Below the pieces are notes generated by a model, which saw only the letters and a program-made list of their open reading frames with translations, did no database searches and was not told where the DNA came from. A DNA stretch of 64,000 bases from Lederbergia citrea (GTDB lineage Bacteria > Bacillota > Bacilli > Bacillales > Bacillaceae_C), in assembly GCF_018343525.1 (NCBI RefSeq), contig NZ_JAGYPH010000001.1, positions 1,307,778 to 1,371,777 of the forward strand, read 5' to 3'. Below are positions 18,888 to 28,054 of this stretch, piece after piece; position 1 is the first letter of the stretch; every line of letters begins with the position of its first letter. Made by a program: the position numbers and the translations under genes.

Positions 18888-18916
18888 ATACTATATGGCT
18901 ATTTTATTTTTGTCAA
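18888..18916 (-). promoter_or_regulatory. Sigma-A promoter of topA
   Basis: Minus strand TTGACA at 18911-18916, a 17-base spacer, and TAGTAT at 18888-18893. The -35 is perfect and the -10 matches four of six positions. It is about 50 bases upstream of the topA start. The rest of the 225-base gap to dprA is AT-rich without another feature I can support. Confidence 0.7.
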
Positions 18917-19061
18917 TGAAGTAAATATCTTCCATTAGAAAAGTTAATGTATTTTTTGATTTCCCACCTTTTGAAAAATCTATCCTACAATATGAGTAAA
19001 TGCAAGCATTTTATTTTTGTACTCTTTTTTACATATGCATTTATTTAAGCGTTACCACTGT

Positions 19062-19940
19062 TTAACTTAAAAATAGTTCTTCTAAAATATCATCGCTTGA
19101 AGCGATTAATTTCGCACCTTGCTTAATTAACTGATTTGTTCCTTCTGACAGTTTATCGTTAATTTGTCCGGGTAAGGCAAAAACTTCTCGACCTGCTTCC
19201 AATGCTAAGTCTGCAGTGATTAAGGAGCCACTCTTTTTCTTCGCTTGAAGAACAATCGTACCCTTTGTAAGACCACTTATTATCCGATTCCGCATTGGAA
19301 AATACCATTTTTCCGGTCGCCATATCGGCGGATATTCCGAAATTAATAAGTGCTCCTTTATTATTTTTTCTGCAAGCCCTCTATTTTCAGAAGGGTATAA
19401 ATGAAAAAACCCTCCACCTAATACAGCTATCGTTTTACCACTTAATTCGATGGTACGTTTATGGGCCATCGTATCCGCTCCTTTTGCTAAGCCACTAACA
19501 ATAACAATGTTTTTTTCGATTAGGGAGGGCAGAAATAAATCGAGAGCTTTTTCTGCATAGCTATTTGCATCTCTAGCTCCGACAATTGCCACTGAATGCC
19601 TATCCAGAAGGGTTTGATCCCCCATTGTAAACAAAACAAGCGGAGGATCATGAATCTCTTTTAGTAGATGCGGATAACTAGGATCCCGAAAAGAAATCAT
19701 AGAAATATTTTTTGATTCATAGAACGCAAGGAGTTTTTGCACATTAATAGAGAGATATTCTTCAGAAAACTTGTTTATTTTAGTAGATTCAAGCTGGAGA
19801 ATTCGTTGGAGGTTCGTTAAAGAGAGGGATGGAAACATGTTTAAATCAGGGTCAACCTTAAGCAATTTTCTAATTGACCGGTGGGTAAGGTGGCGGCAAT
19901 GAATGAGATGAAATAATTTTTCTTCGAAAATTTTAATCAT
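19062..19940 (-). CDS. dprA: DNA processing protein DprA (Smf)
   Basis: DprA binds single-stranded DNA taken up during transformation and loads RecA. The 292-residue form shows a helical N-terminal domain and the Rossmann-like core with SVAIVGARDANSYAEKALD, IVSGLAKGADTMAHKRTIE, AVLGGGFFHLYPSENR, and RNRIISGLTKGTIVLQAKKKSGSLITADLALEAGR. The ATG at 19940 fits the family length. The longer frame to 20048 overlaps sucD and its terminator and is rejected; the AGGGG in front of this ATG is unusually close (about 1 base). Confidence 0.93.
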   Translation of the reverse strand: MIKIFEEKLFHLIHCRHLTHRSIRKLLKVDPDLNMFPSLSLTNLQRILQLESTKINKFSEEYLSINVQKLLAFYESKNISMISFRDPSYPHLLKEIHDPPLVLFTMGDQTLLDRHSVAIVGARDANSYAEKALDLFLPSLIEKNIVIVSGLAKGADTMAHKRTIELSGKTIAVLGGGFFHLYPSENRGLAEKIIKEHLLISEYPPIWRPEKWYFPMRNRIISGLTKGTIVLQAKKKSGSLITADLALEAGREVFALPGQINDKLSEGTNQLIKQGAKLIASSDDILEELFLS

Positions 19941-19965
19941 ACCCCTTTTTCTAATAAATTTATGG

Positions 19966-19996
19966 AGAAACAACCCCTCATATTTTGAGGGGCTGT
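19966..19996 (-). terminator. Terminator hairpin of sucC-sucD
   Basis: Minus strand CAGCCCCTCA and TGAGGGGTTG form a 9-10 pair stem with a 5-base loop (19986-19995 with 19971-19980), followed by TTGTTTC. It begins about 20 bases after the sucD stop and lies just before dprA. Confidence 0.75.
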
Positions 19997-20016
19997 TCCG
20001 GTTTTCATTATGGCCA

Positions 20017-20919
20017 TTAATGTGTTTTGCACTTTTCATAAAGTCCATTTTCTTTTAGGACTCCAATTAATGTTTCACCCATTACAGATGGAGTTTCAGC
20101 TACTTTAATTCCGCATTCATTCATAACACGGATTTTTTCGTCGGCTGTACCTTTTCCACCAGAAATAATTGCGCCAGCATGGCCCATGCGTTTGCCTGGA
20201 GGTGCTGTGCGGCCTCCGATGAATCCGACTACAGGCTTTGTCATATTAGCTTTTACCCACTCTGCAGCTTCTTCTTCGGCAGTGCCTCCGATTTCACCGA
20301 TCATGATCACAGCTTCCGTTTCCGGATCTTCATTGAAAGCCTTAAGAACATCGATAAAATCGGTTCCATTAACCGGGTCACCGCCAATTCCAACAGCAGT
20401 AGATTGACCTACACCTGCTTGGGATAACTGATGAACAGCCTCATAAGTCAATGTCCCTGAACGGGATACAACTCCTACATGACCTTTTGTATGAATATAA
20501 CCCGGCATAATACCAATTTTACATTCGCCAGGAGTAATGACTCCAGGGCAGTTTGGACCGACAAGACGTGTTTTCTTACCTTCCATAAAACGCTTAACAT
20601 TAATCATATCAATTACAGGAATATGCTCTGTGATACAAATAACTAGATCAAGTTCAGCATCAACTGCTTCCATAATTGCATCAGCAGCGAATGGTGCTGG
20701 AACATAGATGACTGAAGCATTTGCACCAGTAGCTTTCACTGCTTCAGAAACAGTATTAAATACCGGTACTCCTTCAACTTCTGTTCCGCCTTTGCCCGGC
20801 GTTACGCCTCCGACAATTTTCGTACCATATTCAAGCATTTGCTGTGTATGGAAAAGAGCTGTTGAACCTGTAATTCCCTGAACAATTACTTTTGTATCTT
20901 TATTTACAAAAACGCTCAT
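20017..20919 (-). CDS. sucD: Succinyl-CoA synthetase alpha subunit SucD
   Basis: SucD with SucC converts succinyl-CoA to succinate with substrate-level phosphorylation in the TCA cycle. The 300-residue protein is near identical in pattern to B. subtilis SucD: CoA-binding fold [33 protein letters not shown], and the phosphorylated His247 in [11 protein letters not shown]. Two ATG codons are adjacent; the second (20919) sits 6 bases from AGGG and matches the family start MSVFVNKDT. Confidence 0.98.
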   Translation of the reverse strand: MSVFVNKDTKVIVQGITGSTALFHTQQMLEYGTKIVGGVTPGKGGTEVEGVPVFNTVSEAVKATGANASVIYVPAPFAADAIMEAVDAELDLVICITEHIPVIDMINVKRFMEGKKTRLVGPNCPGVITPGECKIGIMPGYIHTKGHVGVVSRSGTLTYEAVHQLSQAGVGQSTAVGIGGDPVNGTDFIDVLKAFNEDPETEAVIMIGEIGGTAEEEAAEWVKANMTKPVVGFIGGRTAPPGKRMGHAGAIISGGKGTADEKIRVMNECGIKVAETPSVMGETLIGVLKENGLYEKCKTH

Positions 20920-21001
20920 CATTTTCCCTGCCTTTCAGATTTCTAGCGGCGGGCATTAGCCTAACGCTCGCCTACTCATTATCTAATGATGACCTCTAGA
21001 C

Positions 21002-22162
21002 TTATCCTACTAGTTCTACGATTTTTTGGGCACCATCCGCCATTGATTCAGCAGCAACAATATTTAATCCCGATTCGTTAAGAATCTTTTTACCCAAATC
21101 TACATTCGTTCCTTCAAGTCTTACTACTAAAGGAACTTCTAGGCTAACTTGCTTAGCAGCTTCAACAACGCCTGTAGCGATGATGTCACATTTCATGATT
21201 CCTCCGAAAATGTTAACAAAAATTCCTTTTACATTTTCATCAGAAAGAATGATTTTAAATGCTTCTGTTACTTTTTCAGCAGTTGCACCGCCCCCAACAT
21301 CAAGGAAGTTTGCCGGATCTCCGCCATAATGTTTAATAATATCCATTGTCGCCATCGCAAGGCCTGCACCATTAACCATACAGCCGATATTACCTTCAAG
21401 AGAAATATAGCTCAAGTCGTATTTAGACGCTTCAATTTCCTTAGGATCTTCTTCTTCAAGATCTCGATATTCCAAAATGTCTTTATGCTTGAATAAAGCA
21501 TTAGCGTCAAAATTCAATTTTGCATCTAAAGCCATTACATTTCCATCACCAGTTACAACAAGTGGATTAATTTCTGCAATTGAACAGTCATTGTCCACAA
21601 ATGCTTTGTAAAGGCTTAACATAAACTTAGCAGCCTTTCCAACCAGTTCCTTAGGGATGTTAATGTTAAACGCGATTCTGCGAGCTTGGAAGCCTGTGAG
21701 CCCAACTACAGGGTCTACTACTTCATAAAAAATCTTTTCTGGTGTTTTTTCTGCGACTTCTTCAATTTCAGTACCGCCTTCTTCAGAAGCCATTAATACT
21801 ACACGGTCAGTAGCACGATCAACTACAAGACCTACATAATATTCCTTCTTAATATCGCACCCTTCTTCAATTAAAAGGCGCTTAACTTCTTTTCCAGCAG
21901 GGCCAGTTTGATGAGTTACCAAAGTTTTGCCTAAGATTTCATTGGCGTATGTACGGACTTCATCAAGATTTTTAGCTACTTTTACACCGCCGGCTTTGCC
22001 TCTTCCACCAGCATGGATTTGAGCTTTTACGACACAAACATCGGAACCAAGTTCTTTCGCCGCTTCAACAGCCTCTTCAACGGTAAAAGCAACCTTTCCA
22101 TTAGGCACTGTAACCCCATACTTTCTGAGGATTTCTTTACCTTGATATTCGTGGATATTCAT
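21002..22162 (-). CDS. sucC: Succinyl-CoA synthetase beta subunit SucC
   Basis: SucC is the ATP-grasp subunit that binds the nucleotide. The 386-residue protein starts [17 protein letters not shown] and has [38 protein letters not shown], and the C-terminal [16 protein letters not shown] CoA-ligase loop. The ATG at 22162 follows AGGAGG; the open frame before it (MIGGWE) reads through that site. SucD follows after 82 bases. Confidence 0.98.
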   Translation of the reverse strand: MNIHEYQGKEILRKYGVTVPNGKVAFTVEEAVEAAKELGSDVCVVKAQIHAGGRGKAGGVKVAKNLDEVRTYANEILGKTLVTHQTGPAGKEVKRLLIEEGCDIKKEYYVGLVVDRATDRVVLMASEEGGTEIEEVAEKTPEKIFYEVVDPVVGLTGFQARRIAFNINIPKELVGKAAKFMLSLYKAFVDNDCSIAEINPLVVTGDGNVMALDAKLNFDANALFKHKDILEYRDLEEEDPKEIEASKYDLSYISLEGNIGCMVNGAGLAMATMDIIKHYGGDPANFLDVGGGATAEKVTEAFKIILSDENVKGIFVNIFGGIMKCDIIATGVVEAAKQVSLEVPLVVRLEGTNVDLGKKILNESGLNIVAAESMADGAQKIVELVG

Positions 22163-22208
22163 TTCCCATCCTCCTATCACACTGTCAAAAAAATTAGATT
22201 GCTATATA

Positions 22209-22238
22209 ATTGTATTAAAACGCTGAATGGTTGTCCAA
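22209..22238 (-). promoter_or_regulatory. Likely sigma-A promoter of sucC-sucD
   Basis: Minus strand TTGGAC at 22233-22238, an 18-base spacer, and TACAAT at 22209-22214, about 47 bases before the sucC start and after the ylqH stop. The match supports a separate transcript for sucCD. Confidence 0.55.
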
Positions 22239-22253
22239 TTTTATTGTCAAATA

Positions 22254-22547
22254 CTATAATTGCTTTGCTTTATTGCGATCCATTTGATAGACAAAAGCGA
22301 ATACTTCAGCGACCGCTTTATATAATTCTTCGGGAATTGCTTCATTCAGTTCCAATTGACCTAATAATTCGACAAGCGTTGGGTCCTCCTGAACAGGGAT
22401 ATTGTTTTGCTTTCCTTTTTCAAGAATATTGGCTGCAACCATCCCTTTTCCTTTCGCTAAGACCGTTGGGGCTTCATGTATGTCAGATTGATAGCGGAGA
22501 GCAACAGCCTCCCTTCTAGGAGGAAGTCCGTTCTGCTTACTTTTCAT
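22254..22547 (-). CDS. ylqH: YlqH: stand-alone FlhB C-terminal-like protein
   Basis: A 97-residue cytoplasmic protein matching the C-terminal domain of the flagellar export gate protein FlhB after its NPTH cleavage site: EAVALRYQSD, PTVLAKGKGMVAANILEKG, NNIPVQEDPTLVELL, IPEELYKAVAEVFAFVYQMD. It has no membrane segments and no NPTH, so it resembles the released FlhB fragment made as a separate protein. Its ATG overlaps the ylqG stop by 4 bases. The function of this family is not known to me; a substrate-switch role is inferred only. Confidence 0.85.
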   Translation of the reverse strand: MKSKQNGLPPRREAVALRYQSDIHEAPTVLAKGKGMVAANILEKGKQNNIPVQEDPTLVELLGQLELNEAIPEELYKAVAEVFAFVYQMDRNKAKQL

Positions 22548-23836
22548 ATCCGTATATCAACTCCATTATATGATCTGCTTTTTTGAAAGTAATCACTTGT
22601 ATTTTCTTTCTGCTTGGGACTGCTTTCAGGTTGCTTAAAAAAAACGGCGGATAAGTGGTAATCCATCTCCTTTAATCCTGATTTCAGTAAAGGGAGCAGT
22701 TGCTCAGCTACTCGTTTCATACTGTTATTTTCGTTTATTATATTAATTGTAACTACACGGTTTTGAACTTGCATATCTATGACTGTTTCCTTTAAGTGCT
22801 CGAGCTCTAAATAAAATACAATCCGGCAAAAATCTGGGTTGATCTTTCCTTCTGCGGTCTTCTTACCTGACCATTGCATTGTAAGTTCGGTTTGATGGCC
22901 TGCAATGTTAATGGGAAGCTCGTATATCATTTGCTGAATCGGCCCATCTTGGGTGGATAGGAGCTGCAGCCCATTCATTCTGTATAGTAGCTGTTCTGCA
23001 AAATCTCTGGATTTCGGGTGCTGAAAGTCTTGTGTTTCGTGTAGAAACTTAACCAATAATGGTTTGATAGATTCCTGAAAAGAATCCTTGCTTAGGGAAT
23101 CGTTTAACAATGTACGCTCATAAAAAAGTCCAGTATACTTGACTGCCTGTTTTATTTGCATTAAGGCTTCCTGTCGTCCATACTGCTTTTCCGGCCCACT
23201 AGTATGTTGTTCGATAGTTTGTAATAATGATAGGATTTCCCTTGCCACTGGATGAGTGGTGGTTTGTTCGAAACTCAGCGAAGTTCTTAGTGATTTTATT
23301 AATTCATTTGTTGTTACTTCTGTCCCCGCAGCTATCAGGGATTTAAAAATCGCTTCATTAAAGGGACTATTTTTCTCATGCATCAACTTTAATGTGTTTA
23401 ATCCCAGCTCAAGATTATCGGTTATTTTTAAAAGCTGAACAGACTTGTGGATGTCTTCTTTTGTTAATGGAATATGCTCTTTCATTAAATATCCGGCAAG
23501 TGCTAGACCTAACTTATCGTTTGGGAGGGATAATTGACGTAATAAGTTTTCTTGTAAGCTTTTATTTGAGACCGAATCAATATTTTGATTTAAAAGCTTC
23601 AATTTTGTTTCTCCCTCGTTTGAGGAGACTTGAAGCCAATGCCCCGTTCCAATGGTAAGCGGCACCTCAAGTTTAGCAATCAATTTATCGTTCCCTAGCC
23701 TTATTTCCGCATGATGATTCGGAAATAACTTTTGAACAGTACCATAAAAGATTTGCCCCAGTTGAAACTGTAAAGGGCGGCTTTGATGTAATACTTGATT
23801 TTGAAGCAAGGCTTTTATTGAAGCTTTCACTTCCAC
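22544..23836 (-). CDS. ylqG: YlqG: FliK-like protein of unknown function
   Basis: A 430-residue protein. The C-terminal part (about residues 310-415) has the alternating pattern of the FliK hook-length domain: QTELTMQWSGKK, DFCRIVFYLELEHLKETVIDMQVQ, VVTINIINEN, LLPLLKSGLKEMDYHLSAVFF. The N-terminal two thirds is Gln- and Leu-rich. Start is a GTG at 23836, nine bases after AAGGAGGGG; the frame to 23902 overlaps rnhB and lacks such a site. It is co-translated with ylqH, whose product looks like the FlhB C terminus that FliK contacts. Assignment of the FliK-like fold is from pattern only. Confidence 0.82.
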   Translation of the reverse strand: MEVKASIKALLQNQVLHQSRPLQFQLGQIFYGTVQKLFPNHHAEIRLGNDKLIAKLEVPLTIGTGHWLQVSSNEGETKLKLLNQNIDSVSNKSLQENLLRQLSLPNDKLGLALAGYLMKEHIPLTKEDIHKSVQLLKITDNLELGLNTLKLMHEKNSPFNEAIFKSLIAAGTEVTTNELIKSLRTSLSFEQTTTHPVAREILSLLQTIEQHTSGPEKQYGRQEALMQIKQAVKYTGLFYERTLLNDSLSKDSFQESIKPLLVKFLHETQDFQHPKSRDFAEQLLYRMNGLQLLSTQDGPIQQMIYELPINIAGHQTELTMQWSGKKTAEGKINPDFCRIVFYLELEHLKETVIDMQVQNRVVTINIINENNSMKRVAEQLLPLLKSGLKEMDYHLSAVFFKQPESSPKQKENTSDYFQKSRSYNGVDIRI

Positions 23837-23853
23837 GATATGGCCCCTCCTTG

Positions 23854-24621
23854 TTATGGCATAGTCTTTAAAGGAGCGAAAGTTTTCCGATGAATCGAGC
23901 ATGGTCCGAATGTTTTTATTGCCTCTAAATGAATTTTCGTTCCGTAGCCCATATGTACATTAAATCCATAGTCAGGATATTTATGATGATATTCTTTCAT
24001 GATTTGATCACGTGTAACCTTTGCAATAATCGATGCTGCAGCGATTGATACACTTCGGGCATCCCCTTTAATGATCGGATTTTCCGGATAAATACTCTTC
24101 AAATTCACGGCATCAATGAGCAAATAATCTGGTTGGGTGGATAAATTTTGAATTGCCTCTCGCATTGACTTTTTAGTAGCCTCGTAAATATTGAGACGGT
24201 CAATTTCTTCCGCGGATATAATACCAATTCCTACGGCAATCGCTTCATCCATTATGCGCCTATATAACTCTTTCCGTTTTTGTTCATTTATTTTCTTTGA
24301 ATCATTTAATCCCTGGAAATAGCTGTTCTCGTGCAGAATTACCGCTGCCGAGACAACAGGTCCTGCAAGTGGTCCACGTCCCGCTTCATCAATGCCAGCG
24401 ATATATTGATATCCCTGTATCCTAGCCTCCTGCTCAAATTGAGTCATGGATTGATAATTATGCCAGTCTTGCTTTTCTTGAAGCCTGGCACGCCTCCATT
24501 TGTCCAGTAACTCGATAACACCCTTTCGTGTATCTGTTGCAAGCTCGGCAATTAACGGGTCATGTTCATCTTTTACATTCATTAAAATTCGCTTTATTTC
24601 TTTAACAGAAGCTGTTTTCAT
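23854..24621 (-). CDS. rnhB: Ribonuclease HII
   Basis: RNase HII removes ribonucleotides and RNA from RNA-DNA hybrids. The 255-residue protein has the first catalytic pair at Asp78-Glu79 (YIAGIDEAGRGPLAGPVV), a third acidic residue in LLIDAVNL, and SVSIAAASIIAKVTRDQIM. About 70 extra N-terminal residues before the catalytic core are typical of the Bacillus form. The ATG follows GGAG. It is separated from rbgA by a hairpin terminator. Confidence 0.97.
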   Translation of the reverse strand: MKTASVKEIKRILMNVKDEHDPLIAELATDTRKGVIELLDKWRRARLQEKQDWHNYQSMTQFEQEARIQGYQYIAGIDEAGRGPLAGPVVSAAVILHENSYFQGLNDSKKINEQKRKELYRRIMDEAIAVGIGIISAEEIDRLNIYEATKKSMREAIQNLSTQPDYLLIDAVNLKSIYPENPIIKGDARSVSIAAASIIAKVTRDQIMKEYHHKYPDYGFNVHMGYGTKIHLEAIKTFGPCSIHRKTFAPLKTMP

Positions 24622-24643
24622 CTTTTACTCCAAACATAATAAT

Positions 24644-24675
24644 TTTAAAAAACAAAGACCCCAAACGATGGGGCC
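24644..24675 (-). terminator. Terminator after rbgA
   Basis: Minus strand GGGGCCCCA, a 5-base loop, then TGGGGTC and TTTGTTTTTT (stem CCCCA/TGGGG). It begins right at the rbgA stop and precedes rnhB, which therefore either has its own promoter or depends on read-through. Confidence 0.75.
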
Positions 24676-24677
24676 CC

Positions 24678-25535
24678 TTATATCGGATTTTGATCCGGTA
24701 AATCAAATGTAATCGCGCCAAAATATTGCATCCTCAAATCTCTAACAATTGTTTCGGCTGTTTTGTCATAGTCTATTTCTCCACCCGCAGCAAGGCAACC
24801 TCTCAACTCTCCAATCTTATCGAACAAAGATGAGATTTCAGACGGTATTTCAGCTAATGCATACCGTTCCATGAGCCGATCTGGATAATTGGTTTGAAGG
24901 AAATTAAGACCAAATACAGCGATATCTTGCATGTTAAGGAGCGTATCTTTTATGGCACCGGTCAAAGCAAGTTTGTAACCAGTCTCGGGGTCTTCAAATT
25001 TCGGCCATAATATTCCTGGTGTATCAAGGAGCTCCAGCTCTTTTCCGACTTTAATCCATTGCTGTGCTCTTGTAACGCCGGGAGTATTACCTGTTTTGGC
25101 AATATTACGCTTGGCGAGCCGATTGATTAAAGTCGATTTTCCTACGTTAGGGATACCAATGATCATTGCCCTAATAGCTCGAGGTCTTAATCCTTTTGCT
25201 TTTTGGCGTTCGCGTTTTTCATGCAGTATTTTTTCAGCTGCCTTCACAATTTCCTTTATCCCTATCCCTGCCTGTGAATTAATGGCCAATGCTGTCTGAC
25301 CTTGTTCTGCATAATGGGCAGTCCACTTTTTGGTTAACTCTCGATCAGCCATGTCAGCTTTATTTAATAAAATTAGACGTGGTTTTTGATGAATAATTTC
25401 TTGGAGCATAGGATTGGAGGATGATTCGGGAATGCGGGCATCCACAAGTTCAAAGATAATATCCACTAGTTTTAGCTTTTCTGTCACTTCTCGGCGCGCT
25501 TTCGCCATATGTCCAGGAAACCATTGTATTGTCAT
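24678..25535 (-). CDS. rbgA: Ribosome biogenesis GTPase RbgA (YlqF)
   Basis: RbgA is an essential GTPase for late assembly of the 50S subunit. The 285-residue protein is circularly permuted: G4 (LLNKADMAD, near residue 60) comes before G1 ([15 protein letters not shown], about 123-137) and G3 ([12 protein letters not shown]). It starts [17 protein letters not shown], the family signature, and ends with a helical ANTAR-like RNA-binding tail. The ATG has a GGAGG site. It lies downstream of a signal peptidase gene and rplS. Confidence 0.97.
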   Translation of the reverse strand: MTIQWFPGHMAKARREVTEKLKLVDIIFELVDARIPESSSNPMLQEIIHQKPRLILLNKADMADRELTKKWTAHYAEQGQTALAINSQAGIGIKEIVKAAEKILHEKRERQKAKGLRPRAIRAMIIGIPNVGKSTLINRLAKRNIAKTGNTPGVTRAQQWIKVGKELELLDTPGILWPKFEDPETGYKLALTGAIKDTLLNMQDIAVFGLNFLQTNYPDRLMERYALAEIPSEISSLFDKIGELRGCLAAGGEIDYDKTAETIVRDLRMQYFGAITFDLPDQNPI

Positions 25536-25555
25536 AAAATTTGCCTCCAGCTAGT

Positions 25556-26098
25556 TTACTTCACAAGTCTAATATCTTTTAGCGGCCAATAAACGACATT
25601 TGTATCACCAATCACTTTTTCAATCGGAATCGTGCCTATTTGCCTGCTATCTTTGCTAAAACGGCGGTTGTCTCCCATTACAAACAATTCGCCCTCAGGC
25701 ACTGTCTTTTGTCCATTTGGGATTTCTTCCAGCGTAAAATCAGCTGTTAAAGGGCCATCGGTAATTTGCTCTTTATAAGTGTTTAAATATGGTTCTGCAT
25801 ACGGCTCACCATTTATATATAAAATATCATCTCGATATTCTACTGTGTCGCCTGGCAAACCAATGACACGTTTAATATAATCTTTTTGTTCCGGTGCATG
25901 AAAAACGATGATATCGAACCGTTCTGGTTTTCCTAATTTATTCACAATCATCCGGTCGCCATTATGTAATGTCGGCATCATCGATAATCCATCCACCACG
26001 ATCGGTGCAAAGAGAAAATAGCGAATTACCGCTGCCAATCCAATTGCAATGAGCAGCGCTTTGGTCCACTCCCACAACTCATTTTTTTCTTTAGTCAT
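25556..26098 (-). CDS. sipS: Type I signal peptidase
   Basis: It cleaves signal peptides from exported proteins at the outer face of the membrane. The 180-residue protein has one N-terminal membrane segment (about 13-31), the catalytic Ser39 in VDGLSMMPTL, the catalytic Lys76 in DYIKRVIGLPGD, and the box E motif VMGDNRRFSKDSRQIG. The ATG at 26098 sits after GGATGGTG; the frame extends 12 codons further to 26134. A TACAAT near 26150 could be a -10 for its own transcript, with a poor -35. B. subtilis has no peptidase gene here, but other Bacillaceae do. The paralogue name (sipS, sipT and so on) is uncertain. Confidence 0.93.
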   Translation of the reverse strand: MTKEKNELWEWTKALLIAIGLAAVIRYFLFAPIVVDGLSMMPTLHNGDRMIVNKLGKPERFDIIVFHAPEQKDYIKRVIGLPGDTVEYRDDILYINGEPYAEPYLNTYKEQITDGPLTADFTLEEIPNGQKTVPEGELFVMGDNRRFSKDSRQIGTIPIEKVIGDTNVVYWPLKDIRLVK

Positions 26099-26210
26099 AT
26101 TGTCACCATCCAATTCAAAGCTTAGATCTGCCATTCATATATGTACTATTGTACCGGAAAATTAGTATTTAAAAAACTTTAAGCACACGTTTAATCATTT
26201 AAAAATACAT

Positions 26211-26238
26211 AAAAGGAGCTTGTACCCAAGCTCCTTTT
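26211..26238 (-). terminator. Intrinsic terminator of rplS
   Basis: A perfect 12-base inverted repeat, AAAAGGAGCTTG with its complement across a 4-base loop, followed on the minus strand by ATGTATTTTT. It lies about 70 bases after the rplS stop and ends the ribosomal/trmD transcript before the signal peptidase gene. Confidence 0.88.
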
Positions 26239-26310
26239 ACATCATTTCTTATAATCCAGTAAAATATGTCTGCTCACCCAAAAACGATAAGCTGATCCTT
26301 TACTGTATAA

Positions 26311-26655
26311 TTATCGAATTTCTTTGATACGAGCTGCTTTACCACGTAATTTACGTAGGTAGTAAAGTTTTGCACGACGTACTTTACCGCGACGCACGAC
26401 ATCAAGTTTCGCAATTCTTGGAGTGTGTACAGGGAATGTACGCTCAACTCCAACACCGTAAGAGATTTTACGGACAGTGAATGTTTCACTGATTCCGCCT
26501 CCGCGGCGCTTGATCACTACGCCTTCAAAAAGCTGGATTCTTTCGCGTGTTCCTTCAACAACCTTAACGTGGACACGGACAGTATCCCCAGGGCGAAATG
26601 CTGGAAGATCATTGCGAAGCTGGTCTTTAGTAATTTCTTCAATAAGTTTGTGCAT
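26311..26655 (-). CDS. rplS: Ribosomal protein L19
   Basis: L19 sits at the interface of the 30S and 50S subunits. The 114-residue protein [20 protein letters not shown]... has the conserved [35 protein letters not shown] and [20 protein letters not shown]. The ATG at 26655 is 9 bases from AAGGAG; an in-frame ATG three codons earlier touches that site. It follows trmD with a structured leader between them. Confidence 0.98.
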   Translation of the reverse strand: MHKLIEEITKDQLRNDLPAFRPGDTVRVHVKVVEGTRERIQLFEGVVIKRRGGGISETFTVRKISYGVGVERTFPVHTPRIAKLDVVRRGKVRRAKLYYLRKLRGKAARIKEIR

Positions 26656-26669
26656 CGTATTCATCTCCT

Positions 26670-26766
26670 TCCAACCGATGCTCTTGCAAACTACAAGCAA
26701 ATGCAGCGGAACACCGTTGTTTCAAGCGGTCAAAGGGCATAAAGTGCCCCAGCCACAAAAACTATA
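26670..26766 (-). promoter_or_regulatory. Possible L19 ribosomal protein leader
   Basis: The about 100-base gap upstream of rplS has, on the minus strand, GGGGCACTTTATGCCC and CGGTGTTCCGCTG pairings and ends GCATCGGTTGGAAGGAG just before the start. Rfam describes an L19 leader at this place in low-GC Gram-positives; the conserved CATCGGTTGGAAGGAG-like end and paired segments fit my memory of it. A covariance model search would decide. Confidence 0.5.
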
Positions 26767-26810
26767 TTAACATACAGCCATTTTGATTGCAATTGTAACT
26801 TTTAGAAATA

Positions 26811-27530
26811 TTACTCATTCAGCCATTTTTTTTGTTTTTCCGAGAGCGGATGTTTATCAAGTAGGTCCGGACGCCGATTTTTGGTTCTTTTCAATGATTC
26901 TTGTTGGCGCCATTCGTCTATTTTGCTATGATTGCCAGACAAAAGGACATCGGGAACCTTCATTCCGCGGAAGTCAGCAGGACGAGTATAATGGGGGTGT
27001 TCAAGTAAACCAGAAGAAAAAGAGTCAAGAATAGGAGAAGCTTCATTTCCAAGTACTCCGGGAATTAATCGCACGATTGAGTCAATGATAACCATCGCCC
27101 CGAGTTCTCCACCAGTCAATACATAATCCCCAATAGAAATTTCATCGGTCACTATATGTTCACGAATACGCTCATCATAGCCTTCATAATGGCCACAAAT
27201 AAAGATTAAATGGTCTTCTTGGGAGAGTTCTTCAGCTTTTTGCTGATTGTATTGCTCGCCTTGTGGACAAAGCAAAATAATCCGAGGGTTCGAATCATTC
27301 TTTTCTTGTAAATGAGCGACTGCGTCGAAAATGGGTTGGGGTTTAAGAACCATCCCCGCGCCCCCTCCATATGGATAATCATCTACAGCTTTATGTTTAT
27401 TTTCCGAAAAGTCACGGAAATTCTCTACGTGATAAGACACGAGCTCTTTCTCCGCTGCCTTTTTTAAAATGGAAGATCCGAATACACCAGAAAACATTTC
27501 TGGAAATAATGTCAATACGTCAATTTTCAT
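26811..27530 (-). CDS. trmD: tRNA (guanine-37-N1)-methyltransferase TrmD
   Basis: TrmD methylates G37 next to the anticodon and prevents +1 frameshifts. The 239-residue protein has the trefoil-knot SPOUT signatures: [32 protein letters not shown] and [16 protein letters not shown]. Two ATG codons are adjacent at the start; the second overlaps the rimM stop (TGATG) and gives the family start [13 protein letters not shown]. It is followed by rplS. Confidence 0.98.
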   Translation of the reverse strand: MKIDVLTLFPEMFSGVFGSSILKKAAEKELVSYHVENFRDFSENKHKAVDDYPYGGGAGMVLKPQPIFDAVAHLQEKNDSNPRIILLCPQGEQYNQQKAEELSQEDHLIFICGHYEGYDERIREHIVTDEISIGDYVLTGGELGAMVIIDSIVRLIPGVLGNEASPILDSFSSGLLEHPHYTRPADFRGMKVPDVLLSGNHSKIDEWRQQESLKRTKNRRPDLLDKHPLSEKQKKWLNE

Positions 27531-28048
27531 CATTCTAGCAATCCTTCTATTGGATTAATAATAATTCTTTTTTCTTCAATTGAAATATCTTTAACAACCT
27601 CATCAATAAAAGGGATTAGAACTTCTTTGCCATTATCTAGCTTCACTACCCAAACATCGTTAGCGCCCGGAGTAAGAATTTCTATCACTTTTCCTAATTT
27701 ATCGTCATCTATCGTAGTAACGACGCATCCGATGATCTCATGAAAATAATACTCTCCCTCGGACAATTCCTCCAGTTGCGTTTCCGAAACTTTCAAAATG
27801 CCATTTTTCCACTTTTCCACATCATTAATATTGGAATGTCCTTCAAAGGTTAGGAGATCAAAATTTTTATGCTTTCGATGACTTTTCACCTTTAGTTGTT
27901 GCGGTTGCTTACTACCGGGCATAAAAAGATGAAGGAGGTTGCCTGGAGAGTATCTTTCTTCTGGAAAATCAGTCTTTGAGATGACTCTAACCTCTCCCAT
28001 AATGCCATGTGTGTTTACAATTTTCCCTACATTAAACCAGCGCTCCAT
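27530..28048 (-). CDS. rimM: 16S rRNA processing protein RimM
   Basis: RimM helps maturation of the 30S head and binds S19. The 172-residue form [20 protein letters not shown] has the N-terminal RimM barrel with [17 protein letters not shown] and a C-terminal PRC barrel ([35 protein letters not shown]). GGGAG is 9 bases from the ATG at 28048 and 3 from the ATG at 28054, so the inner start is preferred. It overlaps trmD. Confidence 0.95.
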   Translation of the reverse strand: MERWFNVGKIVNTHGIMGEVRVISKTDFPEERYSPGNLLHLFMPGSKQPQQLKVKSHRKHKNFDLLTFEGHSNINDVEKWKNGILKVSETQLEELSEGEYYFHEIIGCVVTTIDDDKLGKVIEILTPGANDVWVVKLDNGKEVLIPFIDEVVKDISIEEKRIIINPIEGLLE

Positions 28049-28054
28049 CTTCAT

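Noticed and set aside
19941-20048. A longer DprA starting within sucD
   Set aside because: The extra 36 residues cross the sucD terminator hairpin and the sucD coding end and do not resemble the family; initiation at 19940 fits the usual length.
22013-22519. A 168-residue plus-strand open frame
   Set aside because: It runs antisense through the sucC start, its promoter and ylqH; all three features are better supported on the minus strand.
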